From contig CBFFRQ010000069.1 in assembly GCA_965644315.1 (NCBI GenBank), positions 558,001-622,000 of the forward strand: DNA of 64,000 nucleotides. The letters are read 5' to 3'. Below, one piece after another: positions 44,519-57,000 of the stretch; the first letter of the stretch is position 1, and each line of letters opens with the position of its first letter. The notes beneath the pieces were generated by a model. The model worked only from the letters and a program-made list of their open reading frames with translations, searched no databases and was not told the DNA's origin. Source of the DNA: Caecitellus pseudoparvulus. Its lineage: Eukaryota > Bigyra: Bicosoecida. The translations under genes were made by a program, and so were the position numbers.

Positions 44519-45039
44519 CAGCAGCAAGCTCGAGCTGACGTTGTGGGTGGAGCAGACCTCTCTCGTACACACACCAATAAACACAATGTTGGTGCAGTCT
44601 TCGACTCTGTGTGCCATCTTCATCGTTGTCTCACAACTACCACGGCTTTTGTTTGGACCATGATCATGCTATCGGGCTAGGAAGAGCCCTGCGTCGACTG
44701 GTGTGGCGTTTCGCTTCTAACGGGTTCTCCGCGCCTCTCCCATGCGGAACCGGGTAGGACTCCCACCAGGTCCCCGGCCCCTGGAAAACCTACCATGACT
44801 TATGCTTAGGTTTGGCCGGCCCTGGCGCCTTGTGGTGGGCTTGTGCTAGCGGTGTTGGACGGCTTCGCCGTGATGCAAGTGCCTGGCGCACGCAGCTTCG
44901 CAACGTTCGCTGCCACAAGACAGGCTCGGTGCATTGGCATGGATGAAATGTGAGGGAGGCCTGATGAAAGGTGGTCCATCCGTGCTGCAGCATGGAACTT
45001 CTCTTGTCAGCCAGCGTGTGGCGCAAAGCTCTCACAAGC
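44519..45039. other. Gene-free stretch with nested inverted repeats
   Basis: 520 bp between the left repeat cluster and the transposase stop. At 44723-44751 GGTTC..CCGC pairs with GCGGAACC. At 44753-44794 GGTAGG pairs with CCTACC around an inner CCAGG/CCTGG stem. It could be a structured 3' UTR or a small RNA. No tRNA or snRNA identity could be confirmed. Confidence 0.35.
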
Positions 45040-48000
45040 TCAGTGCTGCCGCGCTGTGATGGTCGGCAGCCAGAAGAGAACCGGGTCACCATCCGGCTCC
45101 TCTGTGTAAGTGTGCCCCTCCACTACTGTGGGGTGAACCACCGCTGGAGCGATGAGAACACTGCCACCCACTGCGTTGGCTGGGGGGGCGACATCCAGCG
45201 GGTTCACGTACTTCCATCCAGCTATACATGCGTGGGCCTCGTCTGGGTGCAAGAATGTCCCCAACAACACCACCTCCTCAATCGAGGCATCTTTCTCATG
45301 GTCCTGGGGTGCATCACCAACAAGAGCAGCGACAGCACGGAACAACCCACTCCCAATGGCTGGCGCGGCTGCCCCTTGTTGCTGCTCCTCACGCACAACC
45401 ACGAAAGCGGGGAAGCACAGCGTCGACGTGTTCCCGCCTGGGAAGCACATCAAGACGGTGCTGCACAGCCGTACTTGTCCCACCATCCTATCTCCAGTAC
45501 CAACTGTGCTGGAGACGCTCTGCAGCATGGTATTCACGTCCCCTAGAGGTAAGACCCCATCCAGAGACATTCCGGCCACGCAGGGCTCCAAGGCTGCGCG
45601 GATTGTGCGGGCCAGCCCACTGTCTTCCCTGTCGAGCAGTTGCCAGACAGTGATTGGTGATCGGAGGACCTCGCGAGCCTTTGTTACAGGGGACAGGTAC
45701 GGCATCTCTGGCAGCGGGCTGCCTTGCAGCAGGCAAGCAAGCTCTTCCCCAGCCACCTGTGATGAGGCGCTCGTCACCCATGCCTCGCTTACCAGCATGT
45801 CTCGGCGGATGGATGCGTACGTCAACAACTTTGGCATATTGGCTGCCCCAAACGCAGAGTTGCACAGCTTCCACAGGCGGATGAGAGCGGGGTGCCGGCC
45901 CTCCCCGTTGTCAGTGTCCAGCGCTGCAACTACCCCAAAGCCTGCCACAGCTGCAGGAAGGTGCTGTATCTCGTGGGCCTTGGGATAGTGTGTGCTGGTG
46001 TCGCATGAAAAACTACTCCCTCCGGACTTGGAGGCTGCCTCTTGCACAAGCTCAGCGATCAGCTCCTGCGTGCCAACCATCCGAGCTAGCCAAACCTGCA
46101 TGCCAAGCAGGGCCGCTTCGTCCAGTGTGTCTCGCACATACATGTATGCCTGTACTACCAGTGTACAGTGACACAGCACTTGCACCATGGTGTGCAGCTG
46201 GGGATCAGCAATAATGTCTTGGTTGTGTCCGACGATGAGTGGCAACCACTGCGCCCTGCTAACGCGCTCGGCCGACCGCATCATACCCCCAGCATTCTGC
46301 CGCCATGGCAGTGCTCTTCCTCCATCAAGCCGAGTTCCGTTTATGGTCACACCCTTGACGGCCTCCCATCGGCTTTTAAGGAGTGCTTCCCTCGCAGCAA
46401 GTCCTGGACCGACAGTCATCGCAGCTAGGACAAACCTTTCGCAGCGGGCCGCTACAGCCCCCGTGTCGGCCGCGTGGATGGGATCTGGAGGCCTCAGGAA
46501 GCACAGCCGGGTTCCTAGTACCTTCTCAGCCGCTTCCCACGCGCTGAGTGCCCCTCTGCGATGTCCAGTGGCCGCGGCTGCCTCATCGCTGCCGGCTCCC
46601 TCTCCCCTACCCTGAGCTGACAGTGTTTCAGCGATGCCAGCGAGGACAGCTGTGGACCGGGGACACAGCGACACTGCACGCACCGCCGATGGAGCAAGTC
46701 AAACTGATCCCACGCTTCCACCATGTCCGCCGACAGCTGGATAATGCAAGGCATCATCTGCACATACTCCACCAGCTGCCTCGGGCGACTGTGTGCGGTC
46801 ACCTGTGACACCCTGTACCCAGCAGACTTCAGTGCAAGGGACTGCTCTGGAGTCACCTCCTTGGGAATGCCGCCCATCTTCTGGATCGCGAGCAAGGGTT
46901 GGAGGACAAGGCTCAAAACCATGGACTGTGCTGCTTGTGCTGTGGCCGCAGCCGAAGTCAGGCCCGCCTCTCGCAGCACGTTGTCATCCTTGGGAAGTCT
47001 CTTTGGGCTCGGGGGCATGGCGAGCAATGTTGCCCTGTGCGCCTTGCGCATGGAGGCAGCATCCCCCGCAAGCGGCCAGAGCATCATGGGATACAATGCA
47101 TGCTTCCCAGCCCCATCAGGGTGCACTTCGTCCATGAAAATGACCAGCGGCATGGATAGCGCCCCGCGCGCCTTGGCGCGTTCAGCCGCATTGCGCAGGA
47201 AGACGCCATTGGATGGATGGCTCCATGTCTGTCCTGCCGCCCCAGCTTCGGATGGACGGAACTGTTTTTCAACGCTGACCGGATCTCTGAGGCTACAATG
47301 GCCAACCTCGAGGGGGGCAGGGAGCGAGATCTCCCCACCGCCCGGTAGCTGCAAGGCGTCCTTCATGCGTCTCCAATGCGCTGTCGCCAGCCCGTCTGCA
47401 AAGTGGAACTTTTCTTTCACCTTCATGGCAGCGCTATTGTGTGCTGGCAGCTTAAGTGTTGATGGGAACCACTCTGGACTGGCGACGCCACCTCCTCGGT
47501 GAGGGGCGAAGTCCTCCAGTGGTACTTCGGCAGCCGTGCGTATAAGCACGTCCCACAGTGGCATGGAAGGCACTTCGCACTGTCCACCTGCCAGTCCCTT
47601 GGGTAAAGGTACAGTGATGGAGATCGGGGAGGGGGTTCCTTCCGCGGCGATCTCCAGCAGCTTGTCGATGCTTGGCACCATGGGACACTGTGGAGCTGTG
47701 CGATGCTCCTGACGAAGAAGCACCTCAGAAGTCTTGATCGTCTTGTTGTGCTCCTTGATGATCTCCGTCAGCACACTCTTGCTGGCGTTGAAGCGCAGCA
47801 GACACTTGAGTATGGTCCGGCCCATGCCCCCTCCAATGCCTCCACCACTACCCGCACTCTGTGCTGACAGCCGATCAGCGTGCGCTATGGCTCTGGCGAC
47901 CAGCTCGGTGTGGCGTGGAGGGATGTGCTTTGCTGCTCCGGGTTGCTTTCGTGGTCCCCCGGTTGGCTGGGGAAGAGCTGGCTGTGCCATCTGGGCTTGG

Positions 48001-48300
48001 ACGGTGGCGGCGACAGGCTCAACAACCAAAGCAAAGGGTGACCCCCCCTTGTGAGTGCCCGGCTGCCATGCGCTTGGCACCCACATCATGTTGAGGCCGC
48101 GCCGCGGCTTGCTGGTGGCGCTTGCGTTCAAGGCGAGTAGTTCGAGCTTCTGAAGCCAGCCGCTCCTGAACCTCACGAAGCCGTTGGACTTGTGCTTCTT
48201 TGTACGCCTTCATCCGCCTGCGACGACAATGGACCATATGGCCGCCAAGAGCTCGTTCGTCGTCGAACTCCTTGTTGCAGAGCTTGCAGCGGGCGCTCAT
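45040..48300 (-). CDS. Zinc-finger transposase-like protein (Plavaka/KDZ-like)
   Basis: Spliced gene on the minus strand from ATG 48300. Exon 1 encodes a zinc finger, CKLCNKEFDDERALGGHMVHC (Cys2-His2 or Cys2-His-Cys), and a basic coiled segment. An intron of unresolved limits within about 47950-48075 changes frame. A second intron 46683-46556 (GTGCGT...CATCGCAG) joins FDLLHR to RGALSAWEAAEKV. The total is roughly 1050 aa. Central motifs include LVIFMDEVHPDGAGKH followed by ALYPMMLWPLAGDAASMRKA, with Asp/Glu placed like the catalytic core of Plavaka/KDZ transposases, then PRQLVEYVQMMPCIIQLSAD and DTLDEAALLGMQVWLARMV. The zinc finger plus this order fits DDE transposases of the CACTA/KDZ group. 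Homology is inferred from layout only. The frame shows no internal stop after splicing, so it may be intact. Confidence 0.55.
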
Positions 48301-48591
48301 TCTGAGTCTTCTGTAGCGTGAGGGCACCGGCGGAGTTCCGTTGCTTGCGTTGGCGCCCCTACCGTACGTACGCAACGCGCACAGCGAGGCGAGAACGCAA
48401 CACAATGCCAGGCAGCCGTAGCATCTTCATGTTGGTCGTTGGTGTGTGTTGGGCTGTGGGCATTGAAGGCGCCTTGCAACCTCGTCCAGTGCATTTCCAG
48501 TCTGTCTCGACATTCCACCGTTGCATGTACTTTCAGACCCACCAAGTCCTCAGATACGCTTTTTGTTGCACACCCACCCCAACCATTCACC
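48301..48591. promoter_or_regulatory. Shared divergent promoter region inside the putative transposon
   Basis: 291 bp between the transposase-like ATG (48300, minus) and the companion ATG (48592, plus). It must contain both transcription starts. No clear TATA box was identified. The sequence holds no CTAGTG motif. Confidence 0.4.
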
Positions 48592-50633
48592 ATGTCACTT
48601 CACTTTGATGAAATGGGCTCTGACAGCGAGGATGCAGGGGACACAACGGCAAGTGTCGTGGCTTCGTTAAGTATCGCCACACCCCTCGAGGCTGCACACC
48701 TCTTCAACCGCAGCACGGCTGCCAAAGCTGTGATGGCCGGGAAACGTCGACGGGATGTTGTGCTTTGGGCATCTCACCCTGGCAACTGCACTGGGTCCGT
48801 CGTTGGGGTGCCTGACGTTCTGGAGGGTAATGGTACGTACTGGTTCGCGCCACAGGATCGACGCCCGTGCAGCGCCTCCCCACCCCACCCTAGCATCATG
48901 TGCAGGTGATGCCAACGCACTCACATGCCTTGATGACAGGGAGCTATTCGGCACAGCTAGGGGCGGTTCTAGTGCTGCCATTGCGGCTCGTACGTACCTG
49001 CTCTGCAGTCACGGTAGCCACAGCGTTCTAACGGCCACTGCTAAGCTTCGTTGGACCGGACCAATCCCGCTCCCCTTCCCCAGAAGCCTTCGCCGCAAAT
49101 ACAATGGCGAGCTGCAGACCGATCAAGGCACCAAGGCCGCTTGACCTTGCTGAGAAGCTTGAATCGGCGAAGGAGCTGCTTGAGTCTATTGGCACGCCCA
49201 GCGAGAAACGTCTCATCGAGTTGTTGAACGAGGTTTTCGTTTGGAGCGCAAACACCATGTCCCTTGTCCAACTCTCACTTGGCCTGGGGCAATTCAGAAC
49301 TTCACAGGTAGTGGGTATGGTTGGTCCACTAACGCAGAAGCAGGAAGCAAAGAACTCCAAGAAACGTGGAGCTCGTGGGGGAGACCAGCTGGGTGAACTC
49401 TTAGAGCCCGTGGGGGCGCAGACTCAATCCCATGGCCCCGAAAGTTCAGGGCAGAAGCCCGCCGCATCGTGGTCGACCTCATCCTCGAGAACCCTTCGTT
49501 CATCTTGGCAGACCCCGAGAACCTGGTAGACACACTACGAGCAGCCATCGAGGCAGTTGAGGCCGAGCAGAACGTTGCCCGAGAGGTGGCTGGAGCCACA
49601 GAGGAAGGGGGAGATGGGGTGCCGGTTGGAGCACAAGCCACGAGCCGGGCTCTAGACGACCCTAGGTTCTCAGCACCGTGGAAGTTCAAATGCCTCGAAA
49701 ACGTGATAGCAGCAGCGAGGAAGGTTTCGATACAGAAGGAGCTTACCGAGCGGGGTGGCGTGCTTTGCGCGCTGAAGGACATGGCGAAGAGCAGCAAGAG
49801 TGCGAGTTACGCCGGGCTGAAGGCCGCCATGAGCAATGTCAGGAGCAAGTGCCGCGCCAAAATCACGAGGTGAGTGCCCAGAGGACTCCTTCCGAGTCCG
49901 TGGAGCGCAGCATAGCAGACTTCTGAGCATTGCGCAGTTCGGAATGCCTAGGAAAGTTCGAACCGTGGCACGAGATGCAGAGGAAGTACGAGCCAGTCCA
50001 TGAGAAGTGCACCGGAGGTGCAAGCATTCAGCTTGACCACGACCCAGCCTTCTTCGAGGTGTCTTCCGAGGACCCTGAGTACCGCCACAGTTGGGTGCCC
50101 AAGGTAAGTATGTGTGTGAGTCTAGACCCGCACAGGTGATGCTGGGCCCGAATGCTCCTTTCTCATGCATTCTCTTTGTGCCACAGGCTGAGAGGGGCAA
50201 AAAAAGGGCTGATCGATCAAGGCACCGCCTGTGCTTGCAGGAAGTCAACGTTGCCCGTGAGGCCATCGTCAATCATACCACCATCAAGGCTGTTTTCAAA
50301 CGCCGGGGATCCGAGGACTCCAGTAGCGGCCCCCGTTTCGACCCCAGCTTCAGGCGTTTGGAAGCGGCGCTCAGTGGCCCAGAAGATGTGGCAAAAGGGG
50401 CCAGGATTGTCTTACGATGGATGGAGGCTGCGTACAACGTTGCTGTCGACTGCTTGAACGTGAAGAACAAGCAGTGGGTGACTGATTGTGGGGACCTGAG
50501 CAGCCTGACCGTTGACGACAAGGTGCGTGCGTGCTGTATGTTGGCCATGCTGTGGACGTCGTTACGCATGAAGCACCACGTACAGACGGAGATGGCCGTG
50601 CTTACGCACAAAATTGTGTCCAGGATAACCTGA
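48592..50633 (+). CDS. Companion gene of the putative transposon (six exons), unknown
   Basis: Exons 48592-48832, 48906-48989, 49084-49392, 49455-49869, 49938-50103 and 50187-50633 give about 553 aa; phases match at every join and most donors are GTACGT, GTGAGT or GTAAGT. The product is mainly alpha-helical. It starts acidic (MSLHFDEMGSDSEDAGD), has helices such as DLAEKLESAKELLESIGTPS and RRIVVDLILENPSFILADPE, a basic segment (RGKKRADRSRHR) and a C-terminal helical domain (DDKVRACCMLAMLWTSLRMK). No known family was recognised. It is transcribed divergently from the transposase-like gene and ends just before the right repeat cluster, so I infer it is a second element-encoded protein. A captured host gene is possible. 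Confidence 0.6.
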
Positions 50634-51080
50634 CATGCCCTCCCTCGACCTGGCGCCGAGCCATCCGTGCTGAAGCTACTTCATTGTTCTTCAGGTTGTC
50701 AAGGTGTGTTTCAATGCAATCGATTCACGGCAGACCGAACTTGTTGCGCTAGCGAAGAATGTACTACTAGGAAAAATGTCCAGCTGGGCGGTGCGCTAGT
50801 AGTGCGCTGGGCGGCCCTCCGTACTAGTAGCGCCTCGCCCAGCGAAATTTACTAGTACCGAGCACAACCACCCCCGCTCACTAGTGTGCCTCTGGGCATG
50901 CATTCTCACTAGCATTGCAGTCGCCCCACTCACTTCACTAGCGCAAAATTGAGCTCTAGAAAAAAAACACTCTTCAAACTCTCCTTACAGAGCGCGCTCA
51001 GGTGACGGATGGATTTGGCGGATGACTGCAGCGTGTTCCTTGTGGTTGTTGTGAACCAATGGTTCGTGAATTCGACGCGG
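50634..51080. other. Convergent intergenic region holding the right repeat cluster
   Basis: 447 bp between the companion gene stop and the Sfi1-like gene stop. Apart from the repeat cluster it has an A-run at 50960-50967. No gene is visible. Confidence 0.5.
50745..50945 (-). repeat. Right subterminal CACTAG repeat cluster
   Basis: CACTAG at 50879 (within the self-complementary CACTAGTG), 50907 and 50936. ACTAGTA or CTAGTAG occurs at about 50796, 50823 and 50851, and degenerate copies near 50748 and 50766. The orientation is opposite to the left cluster. GCGAAATTTACTAGTA resembles the inverse of the left end CACTAGTAATTTGC. Confidence 0.75.
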
Positions 51081-54000
51081 TCAATGTTTTGCACTTTTGG
51101 CTTGTGTGTCCCACGGCTCGTGCTGCAGCACGTCGAACACACACGCCAGCAGGGCAGCCTCCTCCGCCGACGCTGGAGGAAGGCCCGGCGTCTGGTGGCC
51201 TGAAGCCAAGGTGGAGAGGGGAGTGGGCAAGGGCGTGGGCAGACCAGCACTGCTTGATGCCGCGCGCTCCTCCCCGGCCATACCGTCCAGGCACACCTGT
51301 CGCGGGTGCAGGCTTTGCAGCAGCTCTGGCACAGGCGGCAGGGGGCGTGGAGGAGGTGTGGGTGACGGCAAGCCCAGACGACCGGCGAGGCGCGGCAGTG
51401 CGGCGTGCATGCGGTGGCAGAGGGTGGCCAGGCGCCCCGCAGCAGCCAGAGCCTCCGCCCTTCTCGCAGCGGCCTGGGCGGTGTCTTGGGGTGTTGGCAC
51501 AGCCTCCAGGATGACCTTCAGCGGGGGCGGCAGTTCCTCACCTTCCTGCCCCGCCAATGCTGCCAGGGTGCGCAGGGGCATGGAAATGGAGGGGCTTTCC
51601 CCTGCAAAGCGGTGCAGCCACGGCAACGTGACTTGCGTCAGGTGCAGGAAGGCTGCCCGAAGTGCCGTCTGGCGCTGGGCCGCTTTGCCCACCAGCAGGC
51701 CAGGGGTCTGCAGCGCGTCATCCAACGCAGGCAAACCAAAGAAGCTGCGCCCGCGCGTGGGTCGGGCACGGGGCAAGACACAGGTGGGGTGTCTGGCGAG
51801 CAGCAGTTCCCCCAGCGGGTCCACTAAGTGGGCTGCCGGCAACCCGGCGCGGAGCAGGGTCTGCACGGCATGCTGCAGGTGCGGTGGTACAGCCGGCACG
51901 CTGGATAGGTGGGGGTGGCTCAATTTCAAGCTTTCATGCAGCACAGCGAGGCTCAAGTCCGGCTGTGTGCCAGTCATCACGCGCGCATCAGCCACCTGCT
52001 TTGGGGAGGCGGGCGCTGCTGGCACGAACTCTCCAAGCCAGGTCCGCAGTGCTGGGCTTGCGTTCGCCGTGGCGATGGGGAAGGGGCAGTGTGGAGGCGA
52101 GCTGCGGGACCCAGTAACCTGGCATAGCAAGACGCTGGGGCGACTAACCGTAGCTGGTGTGGCTACCGCGTACCCATGTTGCAAAAGGGCGACTCGGGCG
52201 AAGCGAGCCACTATTGCTGAAAGCTTCGGCAGGTCAGCCGTGCAAGTGAGATCAGACGCAGGCAGCATGGCTAGCAGAGGCGAAGGTGAGGTCGTTTCGT
52301 CACCTGCGGCGGTGTCGCAGGCCGGGCCCCTCATGTCCGCGGTTGGTGGCAGGGCCAGCAGTTCGGTTGCAGCGTGTGGCTGGAAGCCGGCCACGGAGTC
52401 CACCGCCACCAACCACAGTGCAAGGCGGCCAGAAATGGGCAGCTGCTGCGACCCCGGCCGACTGCCCATGAACGCCTGGCTGGCAGCAGCAGCCGTTGAA
52501 ATGTCAGCAGGGTCACGCCACGTGGCCCCTGATGGTCCACTGCGGCTCACGCCTCGAACACCGTCTGCCACCTGGGCTTCACCTCTCGCCTTGTGAGAAC
52601 CAGCAGACCGCGTATGCAGCGCACTGGGGAGGTACTGTGACGCCCGTGCGGCTGCCGCCTGGGTCTGCAGCAAGACACACCGGCGCCAGTGGGCAACCGC
52701 CGCGGCGCCACGCAGCACCTCCCCAACATCCGACTGCAGCATGCCGACTTGGGCCTTGGCCGCCTGGAGTGTGGCCAGAGCCTGCATCAGCTTTCCACGG
52801 CGGTGCTGCACGCAGGCGCTGCTCAGCTGCATGTGTCGGATTGCGATGGCCCGCTGCCGAACTGCCGCCAAAACTCGGCGGCGAGCAGCCGACACTCTTT
52901 CCAAGTCGGCGCCGTGAGCCAGGGACAGACCACTGCTGCCCTGTACTGCGGCGTGGAAGTGGGCTGAGGCCATGTCCGCCTGCTCGCGCAGCTCAAGGAG
53001 GGTGCTCAGCTGTGCTGCTCGTCCATGCTCTGGCTGAAGTTCCAGCACGGCGCAGTGAGTGGCTTGGTGCTGGCGCAGAGTGCGCAGCCACACGACAAGC
53101 AAGCGCCACAGGTGACGACTGGACACCCAAAAGTTTTGTGTGATGCTAGCTTGCACGTAAGCATTGAACTCAGCTGCCGTAAATGCGCCTTGGCATAGGC
53201 GAGTCGTGTGGGCTCGCAGCAGACGCACCACGCGGGGAGTCACTGCTGCTTCCGCTGGTGTGAGCCCTTCAGAGTTCAGGGCTGACAAGGGTGGGCGAAA
53301 TGGCAGCAGTAGACGCACAATCCGCTCGCCTCGGGGGTCATACACGCTGACTGCGGCGTGGAGAGGCGTGTTGCCTTGCGAGTCCTGTGCCAGAAGCATG
53401 CTGTGGAGGTCACTGCGCTGCAGTAGGGCACGCACGCCAGCCACATCACTGAGGTAGGCAGCCTGGTGCAAGGGCGTGGCGTACGATTGCGTCAGGAGGG
53501 GGCTCTCATGTGGGGGGGCACAGCGGGTGATGAGGCTGCGCACTGCCTCGCTGGGGCGGCCATCAGGGGGCGGGCGCATGGACCCGCCAAGCGGAACGTG
53601 CGCCTGCTGTGGGGCCTGCTCTCCCGTCTGCACACTGGACGGGTCGTCCGCTGCCCAAGCTTGCCCTGCCAAAACGTCAGGGCAGACACTGCGCGCAGCA
53701 GCACGGCAGCCGCTTCGTGCATCCACTGCCCAGCATGCCATGCGGTGCTTGTGTCGAGGGGGCAGCAGCGACGCCCACACGTCTGGTGCCGGGCTGTCTC
53801 GAGCGGCCACGACTTCGCTCAGGCGCTGTGTGTACCATGCCACATCACACGCCGGCCAAGTGGGAATGTGTGGGTCTGCCCTGGGCGGGAAGGAAGCCTC
53901 ATGCCCAGCGGGGGCGCTGGCCTGGCGGGGCATGCGTCCTCTGCGAGCTGCCAATCGCAGGGCATTCCAGCATTTGCGCAAGGTGTGTTGGCGGATAGAC

Positions 54001-57000
54001 TGGCGGTACAGGAAGAGAAAGGCTGCCCATTGGCGTCGTCCGCGGGTCGCGTGGCGCCAAGAGCAGAAAACACGCAGCTTGCAGGCAAGGTTCCAGCCCA
54101 CCGTGGGCCCAGCCATTTCAGAAGCCACCATCCAGGCCGCCTGGTGTGGTCGCATGCGGACAGGAAAGCAGGCAGAAGCAGGTCGCAGTTGTGTCGTCAA
54201 GGTGGGGGTGGGCGTGGGCGGGGCACGCACCCACGCCGGCAGCGAGCCCAGGCACTGTGCACTGTGCCCAAAGGTACCTTCCTGTTCCCAGCACCGCAGC
54301 ACGCTTCGAAGGCGCTCAGGCGCTTCCAAGACGCTGGCCAGCTGCCTGCCGCTGGGGGGTGGCGTGCCGGCAGAGTCACCATCACTGTGGTCAGACCCAT
54401 CTTGCGCGCCGGCGCCGTGCACACTGGGAATGCACACCGTAGCTGCCTGCAAGACTCTGCAGGTGGAGGTCGCCCCCCACTGCAGCTCGCCGGAGGCGCC
54501 ATCGAAAAGAGCGGCGTGTGCCTCACTTGCAATGGCACGCCTGCGCGCAACTTGTCGCCACGCAGGGCCGTGCAGCCGAAGCAAGCCTGCCGCTCGCAGA
54601 GCCAAAGCATGTAACGCTTCTGTGTTCCAAGCTCGCAGAACATACTTCGCCGTGTTGCGCTGAACTAGCGCCTGGGCTGCACTGTGTGCCGCTCGCAGCC
54701 GCTGCCGCTTGTGCGTTGCTTGACGCCACGCAAGAAACACGCGCTTCTGAAGAAAAGCTCGGGGCACCCGGTCCTCCATCCTGCGCTTCCACGCCAAGAA
54801 CATTTTCTTGCGTGTGCTGCGGCGCCATCGGAGACTCGCAAGCTTGGTGTGCATGCGATCAGTCGCCGCCCGCCACACTGCGTCTCGCCACCGACCAAAG
54901 GCTGAGTGGACGATTGCAATGTCGACAAGGGAAGCCTTGCCGCGGGCTTCGATGCGATCTTGGATGGATGCAGCGGCAGTGAATGATGCGTGTCGTACAA
55001 GTGAAGTGGCGCCGCCTGGGCTTCGAGAGTCGGTGCAGAACGAAGCTGCCCGCAGCAGGGCAGGAGGCCGGCGTGATGTGGCACTTGCCGGCGCGACCAC
55101 AGTCGTCGCATCGGCCATGATCACAGCAGGCATGCGATGAGCGAATAACCGCAGGTGCAGTGCCATGTCAGGTGGTACAGGCACTGCAAACGACAAGGAG
55201 TGCAGCGCACCAGCGCGCGCCCAAGTGCAATATCGCGCCCACACATGCCAACGGTGCATGCAAGGCCTGCACATGTGCACGCCCCACATGCGACCTGTCA
55301 TGGATGTGAGCGTGCCCCTGGCACCGTCATTGACAGCAGCGACGAGGCGGCGGCAGGCTTCACGCCTGCGAGCTTTGGTGGCAGCCACGTGGCTCCCCAG
55401 CGCCCGCAGCACCCTTTGTTGCAGTTCCGCCCGCATGATGGAGTCCAGCTGCCCCAGCATGTACTCAACATGGCTGCGTTTCAAGTGAGCTGACGTATCG
55501 GCTGCCACTGCACTGGCCTCTGCCTCCTCCAACACCGACAGGTCCGTCGCAGCGCCGGCAGCGTGGGCTGCTCGAGCTCGTGCGGCCAGGCGCTGGCGAA
55601 TGCCTTGTGCGTCCTTGATGCGCCGCAGCTGCAGGCGCGTCTCAAAGAGCATGAGTTTTTGCTCCAGCTGCCCCGCGAAGCGCGCGAAGTAGCCGGTGGA
55701 GAGGAGGGAGGTGGCGGGTGGTTTGGCGGACGGTGCTGAGGGTGACGGCTCCGGTATCGACCGCCGCGGCACGCCACCCTCCTGAGGGGAAGCTGCGCGC
55801 TGGGCGCGGTACCACAGGCGCTGGGCGCCCGTCAAGTTGTGCGGGGGGGACGACGGTGGCCCCTGGCTGTCAGAGCTGCTCGCGCTGCCCTCTCCCCAGG
55901 ACGCCACCCGCACAGCATCCACGAGAGGCGCAGGCCGCGCCACACCGAGCGCGGGCACGTCGCCATCCTCCTCCCAGTACTCCTCCAGAAGGGGACCAAG
56001 AGATGCCTGTCGCTGCTGCGAGGCTGCCGCCTCCTCCTCTGCCGTAGCCAGGCCTTGCAGCCTGAGAGAACTCATGCGGCGGAGGCTGGACTGCGCCACC
56101 ACCGCCCGGCCCTTGGCGGAGAAGAGGATGTGGTACAGCAGGGACGACACGTGACCAGAGCGCAGGGTGTGCATGAACAGGTCTGCCACTGCCGTGCGTG
56201 TGACCAGCGTGTCCCGTGCCTCGGCGGCCCACGCCCCCCACACGGTGCCGAGAAGGCGCCGGCGGCGCAGGCGCGCTGCGGCAGCCAGTGCCCGCCAGGC
56301 CAAGAGAGTGCTCTGCAGGCGACGCTGGCGACGCTGCCACGTGTGGCGGAAGGCAGTGTGCAGACGAGACCCCCGGTACCACGCTGCTATCCTGCTGGCA
56401 GCCTTGCCGGCCTTCACCGAGCGGATGACACGTGCCACTGCCTGCTGCACCTCTGCGGCATCTCGCTGCGCCGCCCTGTGAGCGGCCTGGCGGCTGTGTG
56501 CTGCCGAGGCACTTGCACGAGGGAGTGGCTGGTGCTGGTGCAGGGCCATGGCTGCCTGCGCCATGCCTGGGCGCTGCAGCAGCGCTGCCATGCGAGGGGA
56601 CTCCGCCGCCAGCTGGGCGGGGTGGGCGTGCCGGACTGGGGCCACGGCGTGTAGGGCGGCGCTGTGGGCTTCCCTGGCGGCGGGCAGCAGGGGCAGGCTG
56701 GCAGTGGGGGTCAGGCGCCCCAAGCTGGCTGCAAGGGGCTCCAGGGCAGTGTGCTGTGCCGGAGTCAGGGTGACTTCTGCGCCAGCTCCAGGGGCAGAGG
56801 CTGCCGAAGCACGGGGGATGGAGATGAGGGAATCCCCCAAGTCGATGGAGACACGAGACAAGGTGTTTCTGGCTCGGCCGCGCGCAGGTGCTTGCTTTGG
56901 GCGTGCAGCTGGTGAAGTACGTGATTCCAGGCGGTCGCCGGGCAGGGGGCTGGGTCGTCGCGTGCGACGCGGAAGGTCGCTCTCTGACGCTGCTCGCTGC

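Larger units (their letters stand above)
44181..50995. mobile_element. Putative CACTA/Plavaka-KDZ-type DNA transposon
   Basis: Two clusters of one short motif bracket a transposase-like gene and a divergent companion. The left cluster (44181-44518) begins CACTAGTAATTTG and carries nine CTAGTG on the plus strand. The right cluster (50745-50945) carries CACTAG at 50879, 50907 and 50936, i.e. the inverted orientation, plus several ACTAGTA. About 25-35 bp from each presumed end the sequences also align in inverted orientation: an AGTT..AA..GTGTTTTTT block, then CTAGTG about 20-30 bp further in. CACTA elements have CACTA...TAGTG ends and inverted subterminal repeats. The right terminus and target-site duplication are not established. 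50886 (after CACTAGTG) and about 50995 are both candidates. Confidence 0.6.

Noticed and set aside
44640-44820. tRNA, spliceosomal snRNA or SRP RNA gene
   Set aside because: Stems are present, but no cloverleaf, T-loop, U1/U2/U4 signature or SRP core motif could be matched.
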